A stretch of 49,332 nt of DNA from Gracilaria domingensis. Its lineage: Eukaryota; Rhodophyta; Florideophyceae; Gracilariales; Gracilariaceae. Of the stretch, positions 41,399 to 49,332 are shown piece by piece. The stretch lies in contig VCMS01000062.1 of assembly GCA_022539475.1 (NCBI GenBank), positions 1-49,332 on the forward strand. Reading direction: 5' to 3'. Each line of letters begins with the position of its first letter. The first letter of the stretch is position 1. The position numbers and the translations under genes were made by a program. The notes below the pieces were generated by a model. It saw only the letters and a list, made by a program, of their open reading frames with translations. It was not told the DNA's origin and made no database searches.

Positions 41399-42025
41399 GG
41401 TTAGAACACATGACTTTTCGGTGTTGTAAACCTTTTAGAGATAGTTAAACATAAAAGTTACTTTATCGAAATGACCTGTTCCTATTACATTATTTATATT
41501 GTTCGTCCTTCTGTGGTTCAAATATGCCCCTTTAAATCCTACATCCCTTATCACTAATACTTCGCTAAGATTTTGCTAGATAGAAAATGGTCATTGCATA
41601 TCATTAAAGTGCACGATACTAGTAACGAAACAAGTACAAAAATTGTGATATTTCTGAAGAACTAAGCGTTTGCATTACTTGGGGCACCCGTATAAAGTAA
41701 GGTAAACCTTTTATGGGTTTCAACCCGTAATGGAGATTGTTTTACTCTTCTTGATTTCTAAGCTCATGTTAGAGATATTTACAGTTTTCTTTACCCACTT
41801 GAACCGGTACATATAATTTATGACTAAATCATCCTTTCTTTACTTCAAATCGATGCAAAAACTTCTCCTCCTAGTAACGTTTTAAAACAGTACTACAATA
41901 CCCGTATATGGTCGTTCTTAGACTCTTTTTATACTACGAAACACCTTGTGAACATCAATCACATCCTTCTCATTCGTATACCCACACCCATTTGCAAAAC
42001 GAACCCTTTCGAAAGCTTTCAAAAC
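41399..42025 (+). promoter_or_regulatory. AT-rich intergenic region with TATA-like box before the HAD gene
   Basis: TTTTTATAC at about 41926-41934 would place the transcription start near 41960. The ATG at 41948 would then lie upstream of the transcript start, which supports the downstream ATG at 42026. Nothing else is recognisable in the AT-rich remainder. Confidence 0.4.
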
Positions 42026-42898
42026 ATGTATAACTCAGAAGTTAGAGCCCAAGAAGTAACTCCGCAGCAGCTGGCTAACGAAATATTCGAAAATGGCTAC
42101 GGCGTGATTAGTGATATTGACGGTACTCTGAAAAGAGCTGGGGAGAACATTCCTGCCGAAACAGTCAAATGCATGAAGTACATCAACGCACGCGTTATTT
42201 TCGAAATTGCTACTCGGCGAGATATAGAGGATGCCGAGAGTTTCATGGAGCACCTGGGTGGCTACACTTTTGGCATCTCTGGAAACCAAGGCGCACGGGT
42301 GAGATTATCCAATGGTACCGAAATTGATCAGGACCTTGACAGGGAAGGCTACGAAAGATGTGCAGCCGAACTTGAGAGACTTGCACTCTCCTTAAATGAA
42401 TCGCACGGACTTCACGAAGAGCGTCAACAAGCAGTTGTGAGCACTAGAAAAGACAGTGAACTCCCTAACTTCACGTACAATGGACTGTCGAAGTGGAAAA
42501 CAGAAGTTAACTCCGGTATTTCAAAAGTGTTGACATCCTTTCCGAACCTGGTTGCGTACCCTCAAGATGAAAACTGTGACATAGGGGACATTCGTTTCAC
42601 GAAAAATAGTGGGGCGCTAGCCTTGGTTGAAAACGACCCCCAGTTCGACACACATTTAATCGTTGCTTTCGGGAATGCTTCCAATGATGGCCCTCTATAT
42701 GAAATGGCAACCTTGGCAGTCCATGTGAAGGGAGACGACCCTCCAGCAGCGGTAACATATCTTGTTGATGGGGTGGAGGACGTGCATGAGACCATCAGAA
42801 GGGTGACAGAACTGTACGGGTACAGAAAATGCAAGTGTCAATGGTTTAGAAATGCTCTTGGAATTTGTTTCAAGTGCTACGATGCCTGTAATACTTAG
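42026..42898 (+). CDS. HAD-superfamily phosphatase, trehalose-phosphatase-like
   Basis: I choose the ATG at 42026 because MYNSEVRAQEV aligns residue for residue with the start of the paralogue (MAEEQRDLAEI), and because of the TATA box. HAD motif I is present as GVISDIDGTL, with both the nucleophile and the acid/base Asp. Motif IV appears as FGNASNDGPLYEM. The spacing and the GNQGA block resemble trehalose-6-phosphate phosphatases (trehalose synthesis), but the motif after the sheet that usually reads TGR is ATRRDIED. The product is 290 aa, intronless. The gene is tail-to-tail with its paralogue, 52 bases apart. A Cys-rich C terminus (CKCQWF...CFKCYDAC) is unique to this copy. Confidence 0.6.
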   Translation: MYNSEVRAQEVTPQQLANEIFENGYGVISDIDGTLKRAGENIPAETVKCMKYINARVIFEIATRRDIEDAESFMEHLGGYTFGISGNQGARVRLSNGTEIDQDLDREGYERCAAELERLALSLNESHGLHEERQQAVVSTRKDSELPNFTYNGLSKWKTEVNSGISKVLTSFPNLVAYPQDENCDIGDIRFTKNSGALALVENDPQFDTHLIVAFGNASNDGPLYEMATLAVHVKGDDPPAAVTYLVDGVEDVHETIRRVTELYGYRKCKCQWFRNALGICFKCYDACNT

Positions 42899-42950
42899 CT
42901 ATGATATGAGATCTCAGTAATAAAAGTGTCGTATATATCTCAATACCCTT

Positions 42951-43790
42951 TTATGATTCATGGTGGTTTTTATCGTGCTGCTTTTCCTCGTAGCCGTACA
43001 ACAGAGCCACCAACATAATTGTCGAACGTACATTCTCCACGCTTTCGAACAGGTTGTGTACTCCACCCGGGATACAATCTTCTTTGACGTGAACGAGGTA
43101 CACGCCTACCTCATGCAAAGGCCCGCCGCTCAAAGCACTTTCGAACGTCACGACGTCATCCGTATCAATAAATCTCGGTTCATTATCCACAAGATTTTCT
43201 CCTCCGCTTCCTTTTGTGTATCGCTTGTCCACAATTTCGCAACTTTTATGGCCGGGATAGATAACAAACGCATCCATCTTCTGCAACAGGTCCCCAATAG
43301 CAGAATCCACTTCTTCTCTCCACTGCCACAGTTTGTTGTACACGAAATTGGGGAGGCCACTATCACTTCTGGCCTCCACGAACCCCTTGTCATCATCATT
43401 CACAATACCATGCCTCCTATTCAAATCCCTTGCCAGGAACAGTAGTCCGTCAACAGTGTGGTCAAGGGTGTGATCATTGAATGCACCCTTAATTTCCCTC
43501 TCGTCAGAGAAACGCAGGAAAGCTCCATGATTCGCCGAGAAATCAAACTTATAGTCTCCGAGTCCTTCCATTTTCCGCTCCACGTCGCCCACATCACCCC
43601 CTGTGACAAGTCCGAAACCAACACGTTCGTCAATGAACTTCATACACTTCGCAACTTCTTCTGGAATTGACTCTCCTTCTCTTCTCAACGTTCCATCAAC
43701 GGAACTTAATATACCGTAACCATTGGCATATATGAACTTAGACAAGGTATTGGGTGAAATTTCCGCCAAGTCTCTCTGTTCCTCTGCCAT
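42951..43790 (-). CDS. HAD-like paralogue lacking the catalytic nucleophile
   Basis: The start is the ATG at 43790 (MAEEQRDLAEISPN); a longer frame to 43862 exists. It is homologous to the neighbouring gene along its whole length (IYANGYGILSS, EEVAKCMKFIDERV, DSGLPNFVYNKLWQWREEV, GPLHEVGVYLVHVKED). In HAD motif I the first Asp is a Ser (GILSSVDGTL), so the phospho-Asp intermediate cannot form. Motif IV is ESALSGGPLHEV with its Asp residues also gone. The frame is otherwise intact, which suggests a retained pseudoenzyme and not decay. Its role is unknown, perhaps regulatory or structural. Confidence 0.65.
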   Translation of the reverse strand: MAEEQRDLAEISPNTLSKFIYANGYGILSSVDGTLRREGESIPEEVAKCMKFIDERVGFGLVTGGDVGDVERKMEGLGDYKFDFSANHGAFLRFSDEREIKGAFNDHTLDHTVDGLLFLARDLNRRHGIVNDDDKGFVEARSDSGLPNFVYNKLWQWREEVDSAIGDLLQKMDAFVIYPGHKSCEIVDKRYTKGSGGENLVDNEPRFIDTDDVVTFESALSGGPLHEVGVYLVHVKEDCIPGGVHNLFESVENVRSTIMLVALLYGYEEKQHDKNHHES

Positions 43791-44120
43791 TTTTCCTGAT
43801 ACAGTCACCATACTGCCACAAGTACCGCATAGACAGGAACTGTATAGACTTCTCAGTTTCATACTTCTCTTAAAAGCAACCTTAAGTGCAGTTTCAGAAA
43901 TGTTAGGACGCTACATGTTCAATTGCGAATTGACTGGTGCCACCAATGATGTTAACGATACCGAGCATTTGGCATGTTGCAATTAGACGCAACTGGACCA
44001 AAGACGTTTGACATTTGTTCAATTACCAGCCTGCCGCACCTTTTCTATGTTCATATGTATAGCCTTGTAATAGTATACTACTCTTAATACTCGCAAGACA
44101 CTCATAATTTACTAATCATC
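43791..44120. other. Intergenic stretch upstream of the HAD paralogue
   Basis: It lies between the starts of the HAD paralogue and the 3' end of the ParB-like/oxygenase gene. No gene is seen. Confidence 0.5.
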
Positions 44121-47100
44121 TCATTCCCATCCACTTCGAGGCGCTCGCAGCCTCATTAGTGGCAAATCGTTATCACTACTACTCTCGAGCACTTCGGTTC
44201 TACCGGCGTCCGCTTCCACACCAATCTCCACGACCACTTGGTCTTCGTCCATGTCAACCGCCCCACCCTCCTTATCGGACAACAGTTCATCCTCCGCCTC
44301 CTCCTCCTCGTCACCATTGACAAACGTGGGTCGGAAATCCCGCACCCGATGAACAGCATCAGGTAGTGCGTAGCCCTCTGGTACCATGTACATGTGGTAT
44401 CTAACCAGCAAATCCATAGACTCGGGCCTATCCACCTTGTCCTTCCCACTTGCTCCAGCATGTGTCACATCACCACGGCCCACGAATACAGAGTACGGTG
44501 GGATGATTATCTTCTTCGCTGGATACACCTCCGACATCACTCGCAACTGTTGGTTGTTCATCCCCACCAGTTGATGGCTTCCAGCGCTCACCCAGAGAGG
44601 AAAGCCCTCTTTCCCAGAGGCCATTACAAAGTATCCGGGGTTACCAGTATTCATTGTTTCCTTCGTAACCAGACCACTGAAGTCGGTGTGCAGCGTCTGG
44701 CGCTTGCACTTTCTCGTCGTCCCCAGAAATCGACCACCAGTTTTCGAAGTGTACATCTTCACAGCTTCCCTTTCATTGTCCCATAGTCCCAAAGCCGCAG
44801 CAATTGTACCCATTCGAACATCAAGTAAAGCACGCGACCTTACAACCCACCTGAGCTCCTCATTATCCTCCGGCTTCTCCACCGTACCCCAACGTGTCGA
44901 CATCACTCTCCCCTCAAATGGTCCATCGCTACCGTCCTTCCATCCTTCATCATCGTTGATTATTTGAACAAACGACTTCTGTTTCTCCCCTTTCCGTATA
45001 TCCGGCATCGCTCCATACTCATTCTCGAAGAAGTCCACCAACTTCCGCGACACATCTCCGAACTCCCGAACTTCTTCCAACTCCTCCCATTTAGGGACAC
45101 CATTATCCGTCGCAAAGCCATCAAGCACGCAATATCCATTCTGCCTTAGCTCAGCTTGCATTCGGGCGAAGAACATTTGCCCAAATTCGTCATGCTCCTT
45201 CGCAGCAACCCACAGCACCTCTTCATCATCCATACCTGTCGGTAGAGTACGAGGATACTGCATACCAAATGTCTCCGCCCGTAGGCGATGTTCAGCCCTT
45301 GCAGCATGCCAAAAGACAAGATGGTGTACATCTCTGAGATTCGAGACACTTAGCAGCTCCAACCTATGTCCCTTCGGCAAGTGAATGACTCTGAACCAGG
45401 GGTCCTTGTGCTCAATTACGTTCTTCCCTTGGCATTCCTGCGGTCTCAGCCTGGCATACCCGCACCATGATGAGTTCGGTGGGCCATCATATTGGTCTCC
45501 TCGAACAAGTCCGTGCTCCTCAGATTCCGGAAGAGCTGTAGGTAACTCGTCATCAAATGACCCCCCACCTGTCTCTTGCTGATCGTCTGGCGCAGCATCT
45601 TTCTCGACGGTGACAACCCGTGGAACTGTCACAGAAAGAAGCTCTTCGTCATCCAAAAATGCAGAACTGCCTGCGTTCTCATCATTCGCTCCCTCTCCCA
45701 TTGCCACGAACTGAACCTTCATCGACCTTCCTCTCAGCACATGTTCATTTAGTTGAGACATCAGGTCATCCGGTGTCATGCTGTTCAGAGTAGATCTCAT
45801 CTGTTGTGTGAAAGTCTTTCTCCGTTTCTTCCTCGGCGGAGCCCGCTGTTCTTCTTCAGAGCTATCCAGAACTTCTATGGCACCTCGATTTCGGACGTGC
45901 TCAATTTCCCTATAACTCACCTGCGCCCGTTCTCGTGCAATTCTTCGCGGCTCCCCTTCCTCACTGGCAGATGTTGCAGCAGCAGCAGCGGGAGTCCTCC
46001 TCTTCGTCACGGACTGCTTCACTGGTGCGGGGGGCGGAATTACCTTGAGCATCGTCCGCAATCGATTCTGAACGGAAGTCGTGGCAGTTCTAATTGAGTT
46101 CGTCCTACTCCGAACACGCGGCAATGTGTTGAAGTTCACAACTTCTCCCAAAAGGAACTGATACACAGCTGCGTTGTTGTCTGGGTCTTCAACGTCATCT
46201 TCATTCGATGGAGCAGAAAGACTGACTTCGCGTTTCAGGAACACTTCCATGGACTCTTCCTCGTTCAGTTCATTCCTCACTGCTCTAGCCGCGCGGAACA
46301 GAGACACTGCTCTATCATAAAAGAAACCTCGAACCTCCTCAAAGCTTTTCCATTGCTTTGTCTTCGTCGACTTGCCCTTCAATAGAAACATCTGAAGACA
46401 ATCAAGAATGAAGGAAAACTCCTCGGCATCCAAAACATATAGCGGAGTATGGGACAGATGTGTGAGACCTATGTCACTCACAGTCTCACATATATCCTCG
46501 AAATGGGCCAGCATTCCCTCACGAGACATGAGTTGCAGGGCGACATTGGCATATCTCAGATACTGACGCTCTTGCACAGTCCCAATCAGTTGGCTCTCCT
46601 TCAACACTTCTGTCACTTCTGCAGGATCCACGTCTGCCGGCGTCACCCCCTCAACATCTTCAATTAGAATGGCGACCACACTAACTATAGAGTGTATCTT
46701 GTCTGCAAACATCATCCTTCGCATGGTACTCGTCGACTCATTGAGGTACGAAGCAACACATAACAATTCCTTCATCCCAATGGGCCTCCCATCTCTTCGT
46801 ATCAGCTGATTGCAACGCCAAAACTTGGCTAATCGCTTCCACTTCGGTGCACCAGTTGCTGCTAAATATTGTATAGCTTTCAGACGATGCAAACCATCTA
46901 CAATGAAGCACTTCTTCGTTAGGCGTCCCATGTCAGTATCCCTCTCTCCCGTAGTAGCATCTTGTAAGGCCACCACTGGAGAACCCATCGACGGCAATAT
47001 CCCCCGCTCCTCCATACTCTTCACAAGGGCTTCAACGTGGCGTTTACTTACTCCACGGAGTAAATTGGGCGGAGTGTCCACCAGAGTGATGTCAACAGTA

Positions 47101-47714
47101 ACAACAACCATCCGGTACTGATTGAGGTTCACCTTTGGTACCTTCTGACGAATTCGTCTGTACGTCTTGCTCCGAGTAGGTGTCCCTTGTGTTCCAGACC
47201 ACTCGCCAGAAACACTTGAACGTGCCATTCTTGCGGACAGAAGCACAACGTCATCGTCCTGCTGCTCCGCAGTTTCTGGTGCAGTTTGGGGTACAGATGG
47301 ACCAGCTCCTTGTGCGGATTGCGCATCCGCGTCTGGAAGGGGACCTTTTATGATCTCATCTTCGTCCTCTTGCACAGTCGTCCCCTGCTGAACCGTCTGT
47401 TTCGTCGCAGAAGATTCCCTTGTGTCGACGGTCTGATTCATCGCAGGAGAAGCCCTTTTCGACGCAGTGGGCTTCGTAGCGGAGGTAGACTTTGTTTGAA
47501 CTGTCCGCTTCGTAGCTGGGGATGCTCTCGTCTCCATAGACCGCTTTGTAACAGACGACGGACCTGCCCGCGGAGGTGCTACTGATGCGCTACCTCTCGG
47601 TGTTGATGAACTTCGAATTGGCTCCGTGCGGCTTGTCGGCGTCATCACCTCACTCATAGCGCTCACCGTTCCTCGCTTGGACGCCGGAATGCTGGCTGCC
47701 ACCGGTTCCATCAT
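44121..47714 (-). CDS. ParB-like domain fused to a 2OG-Fe(II) oxygenase-like domain, 1197 aa
   Basis: This is an intronless 3.6-kb frame. Residues 1-190 are Ser/Thr/Lys-rich, with loose repeats (SPATKRTVQT, SSATKQTVQQ). At 200-290 the order RMVVVTVDITLVDTPPNL, ALVKSMEERGILPS, PVVAL and FIVDGLHRLKA (271-280; GLHRL at 274-278) matches ParB N-terminal domains, where the G-x-H-R block binds CTP/phosphate or acts in nucleases. A helical region follows to about 500, then a basic segment (PPRKKRRKTF, 626-635) that looks like a nuclear localisation signal. The C-terminal part, about 850-1115, resembles a double-stranded beta-helix oxygenase: HTD at 1009-1011 (Fe ligands H and D), a second His at 1085 (VTHAGA) and Arg at 1105 (LLVRYHMY). 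An acidic tail ends it. Known oxygenases of this fold modify DNA bases, proteins or lipids. The substrate and the combination are unassigned. Confidence 0.6.
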   Translation of the reverse strand: MMEPVAASIPASKRGTVSAMSEVMTPTSRTEPIRSSSTPRGSASVAPPRAGPSSVTKRSMETRASPATKRTVQTKSTSATKPTASKRASPAMNQTVDTRESSATKQTVQQGTTVQEDEDEIIKGPLPDADAQSAQGAGPSVPQTAPETAEQQDDDVVLLSARMARSSVSGEWSGTQGTPTRSKTYRRIRQKVPKVNLNQYRMVVVTVDITLVDTPPNLLRGVSKRHVEALVKSMEERGILPSMGSPVVALQDATTGERDTDMGRLTKKCFIVDGLHRLKAIQYLAATGAPKWKRLAKFWRCNQLIRRDGRPIGMKELLCVASYLNESTSTMRRMMFADKIHSIVSVVAILIEDVEGVTPADVDPAEVTEVLKESQLIGTVQERQYLRYANVALQLMSREGMLAHFEDICETVSDIGLTHLSHTPLYVLDAEEFSFILDCLQMFLLKGKSTKTKQWKSFEEVRGFFYDRAVSLFRAARAVRNELNEEESMEVFLKREVSLSAPSNEDDVEDPDNNAAVYQFLLGEVVNFNTLPRVRSRTNSIRTATTSVQNRLRTMLKVIPPPAPVKQSVTKRRTPAAAAATSASEEGEPRRIARERAQVSYREIEHVRNRGAIEVLDSSEEEQRAPPRKKRRKTFTQQMRSTLNSMTPDDLMSQLNEHVLRGRSMKVQFVAMGEGANDENAGSSAFLDDEELLSVTVPRVVTVEKDAAPDDQQETGGGSFDDELPTALPESEEHGLVRGDQYDGPPNSSWCGYARLRPQECQGKNVIEHKDPWFRVIHLPKGHRLELLSVSNLRDVHHLVFWHAARAEHRLRAETFGMQYPRTLPTGMDDEEVLWVAAKEHDEFGQMFFARMQAELRQNGYCVLDGFATDNGVPKWEELEEVREFGDVSRKLVDFFENEYGAMPDIRKGEKQKSFVQIINDDEGWKDGSDGPFEGRVMSTRWGTVEKPEDNEELRWVVRSRALLDVRMGTIAAALGLWDNEREAVKMYTSKTGGRFLGTTRKCKRQTLHTDFSGLVTKETMNTGNPGYFVMASGKEGFPLWVSAGSHQLVGMNNQQLRVMSEVYPAKKIIIPPYSVFVGRGDVTHAGASGKDKVDRPESMDLLVRYHMYMVPEGYALPDAVHRVRDFRPTFVNGDEEEEAEDELLSDKEGGAVDMDEDQVVVEIGVEADAGRTEVLESSSDNDLPLMRLRAPRSGWE

Positions 47715-48373
47715 TTTCTCATCCCAAAGAGCGGCCGTCCGGAGATCCTGGATATATTATGGAAGATCCAGGCCCTCCGCCCGGTAAGGGTAGAACGTCT
47801 GACCGCTTCGAATGATGAGAATATTATGAACCCACCACAAGACCTGGGTCCAATTGCCTCCCGTGCAACTCGCGGCGTAGAACACTTCCAATTCCATGCA
47901 ACAACGCTTCCCCGACTATCACCTTTTCTTCATTCTCAATATCCATCTGCAGAGAAACCCGCATTTCCACCTTGCAATAATCGAGTGCTCCGCCGAGTGC
48001 GAGGAGTCACGCTTTGCGTACGCTTTCGAACACGAGTTGGCTTTATGTTGAACAGCTATTGCAGTGAAAGGTGTATATCAACAATACGCTCGCTCTGGAC
48101 GATACAAGAACGGATGCGAGCCTTTAAATGGCGACTTACGCTGGGCACCCCCGCTTTCGGCAGCTCCTCCAGCGCACTGCCAATCTCGTCCGGTCCTGTC
48201 GTGCCCGCTGGCACGCTGATTGTATGCTTTTAGAGTCGTAGGAGCTCGCGCAATGATGACTCACGCGAGCAATGGTCGCGCTCTCTAATCATGCTCTTCA
48301 AATGCTTTGCATAGTAGTCAAGAGTACACTCATTCACTTCCATGTACAGCCTAACTCCCGGCAAATACACGTG
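47715..48373. promoter_or_regulatory. Upstream region of the ParB-like/oxygenase gene
   Basis: An inverted repeat CCTGGAT...ATCCAGG (47747-47772) surrounds an AT-rich ATATATT block, about 33-58 bases upstream of the ATG, so it overlaps the expected TATA position on the minus strand. It could be an operator-like site. The plus-strand 135-codon frame starting at 47826 has no domain and I do not support it. Confidence 0.35.
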
Positions 48374-48862
48374 GACAGCGGCGCCAACGTACCGGCGGCC
48401 GGGTGTAGCGAAATCACTGCGGGGCGGCGTGTTTTGGGAGGTCCCAGGGGAAGCGCCGGAATGGGCCAGAACGTGCCCGCGGGCGGGGGAGGTCGGTCGT
48501 GTTAGGGTAGCTACCCGAACACGGACCGACCCCCCCGCCCGCGGGCATAAAAATCGCACATTTTTCAAAAAATCGCCGCAAACGTGCCGCGGGCGGAGGG
48601 GGGTCGTCGTGTTAGGGTACCTACCCCTACCGACCGCGGAGCCCCGCCCGCGGGCATAAAATCGCACATTTTCCAAAAAAATTTCGCCCAAAAACGTGCC
48701 CGCGGCGGGGGGCTCCGGTCGTGTTAGAGTACCTACCCATACAAACGACCGACCCCCCTCCGCCACGGGCACGTTTCTGGCCACATTCGGCCCACTCCGG
48801 AGACCTCCAAAAGCACTCTCCCGGCTCTTCCGCAGAGATTTCGCATGCACACGCCGCTGCAA
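48374..48862. repeat. Foldback element: outer inverted repeats enclosing three palindromic tandem units
   Basis: The left arm (about 48374-48500) and right arm (about 48735-48862) are imperfect inverted copies: GCGAAATCACTGCGG faces GCGAAATCTCTGCGG, and GGCCAGAACGTGCCC faces GGCCAGAAACGTGCCC. Between them, units starting ACGTGCC at about 48472, 48582 and 48694 recur every 111-112 bases. Each unit is itself a palindrome: a GC-rich stem with GGTCGGTCGTGTTAGGGTA on one side and TACCC...CGACC on the other, separated by linkers of type CATAAAA-TCGCACATTTT. The structure resembles a foldback transposon or a protein-binding array. It lies 660 bases upstream of the ParB-like gene. Confidence 0.75.
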
Positions 48863-49332
48863 TATATCAAACTAGAGAAAACTAGCGCACCCTGACACCC
48901 ACTTGATCCGCGACTTCTCTCCGCACAATACGCGACCTTGCAATAGCTTCCGAATCGCGACGTGGCCGACACGCGACGGCTATCGCACCGAGCGGACACG
49001 GACACGCGACGGACTGGCAGTGCGCTGGGCCTCAGGCTGTCCGAAAGCGCGGGGTCGCCCCAGCTTAAGTCCGCCATTTACAAGGTCCGCATCGTTGTTT
49101 GGCGCTGAAGCGATGGATTCCACCGATTGATGCGAGAGAGATACATCTTCGACATGAGTGCTCCGCCTCGGGCGTTTCCACCTGTATATTTCAGACTTTC
49201 TTAGGTTCTTCCGATGCTTTTGGCAAACAGCGATGGAGGCCCTGATCGGCCACGCGACCGTAGGTTTAGAGGGTTAATATAGTTCTGCGCCGAGAACTAT
49301 AAGAAGTATTCCGGAGGCAAGGAAGATATTTG
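48863..49332. other. Right end of the window, no supported gene
   Basis: This is GC-rich, CGCGAC-containing sequence with short shadow ORFs only. It may belong to the surroundings of the foldback element. Confidence 0.5.

Noticed and set aside
47826..48233. 135-codon plus-strand ORF upstream of the ParB-like gene
   Set aside because: No recognisable domain, biased composition, and it overlaps the expected promoter region.
48230..48862. 210-codon minus-strand ORF
   Set aside because: It crosses the foldback palindromes and its apparent sequence repeats come from the DNA repeats.

Overview
The window is nuclear DNA of a eukaryote and is dominated by transposable elements. The evidence is Ty3/gypsy pol genes with chromodomain integrases, PIF/Harbinger, pogo-like and Plavaka-like DNA transposases, a cytosolic ribosomal protein gene, and a short spliceosomal intron (GTAAGT, TACTAAC branch point, AG). 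Single-copy genes at 38-48 kb are intronless, closely packed and mixed in strand, and the rest is repeat-rich. This layout fits a red alga of the florideophyte type (Chondrus-like), but that is an inference and no marker here proves it. I saw no tRNA, rRNA or CRISPR array.

Region by region. 0-7.5 kb: the 3' part of a gene fusing an amino-DNA-methyltransferase to a SET domain; then a coiled-coil ORF split over several frames; then, convergent to it, a Plavaka-like (CMC superfamily) transposase, also split. 7.5-9.1 kb: diverged repeats and three hairpins that could be the end of that element. 9.1-18.5 kb: a coiled-coil gag-like ORF fragment, an inverted pair of small U1-type zinc-finger genes (12.1-12.4 and 15.07-15.57 kb) around a palindrome-dense stretch, an unknown 190-aa ORF, and a decayed pogo-like transposase. 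18.5-28.8 kb: a degenerate Ty3/gypsy chromovirus on the minus strand, with a large unknown RGG-tailed ORF on the opposite strand next to the integrase. 28.9-31.1 kb: a diverged, broken relative of that unknown ORF. 31.4-33.1 kb: a Harbinger transposase with two stop codons, then the 3' part of ribosomal protein L22e. 33.7-37.8 kb: an unknown 458-aa ORF, a 226-bp element with perfect 17-bp terminal inverted repeats, and a 5'-truncated second chromovirus carrying only integrase.

38-48 kb is gene-rich. It holds a coiled-coil ORF, a fragment of ribulose-phosphate 3-epimerase, a ketopantoate-reductase-like gene, a tail-to-tail pair of HAD (trehalose-phosphatase-like) paralogues of which one has lost its nucleophile, and a 1197-aa protein joining a ParB-like domain to a 2OG-Fe(II) oxygenase-like domain. 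48.37-48.86 kb is a foldback structure containing three ~111-bp palindromic repeats.

The strongest candidates for something undescribed are the methyltransferase-SET fusion beside a transposase, the ParB-like/oxygenase fusion next to the palindromic foldback array, and the antisense ORF family attached to the chromoviruses.
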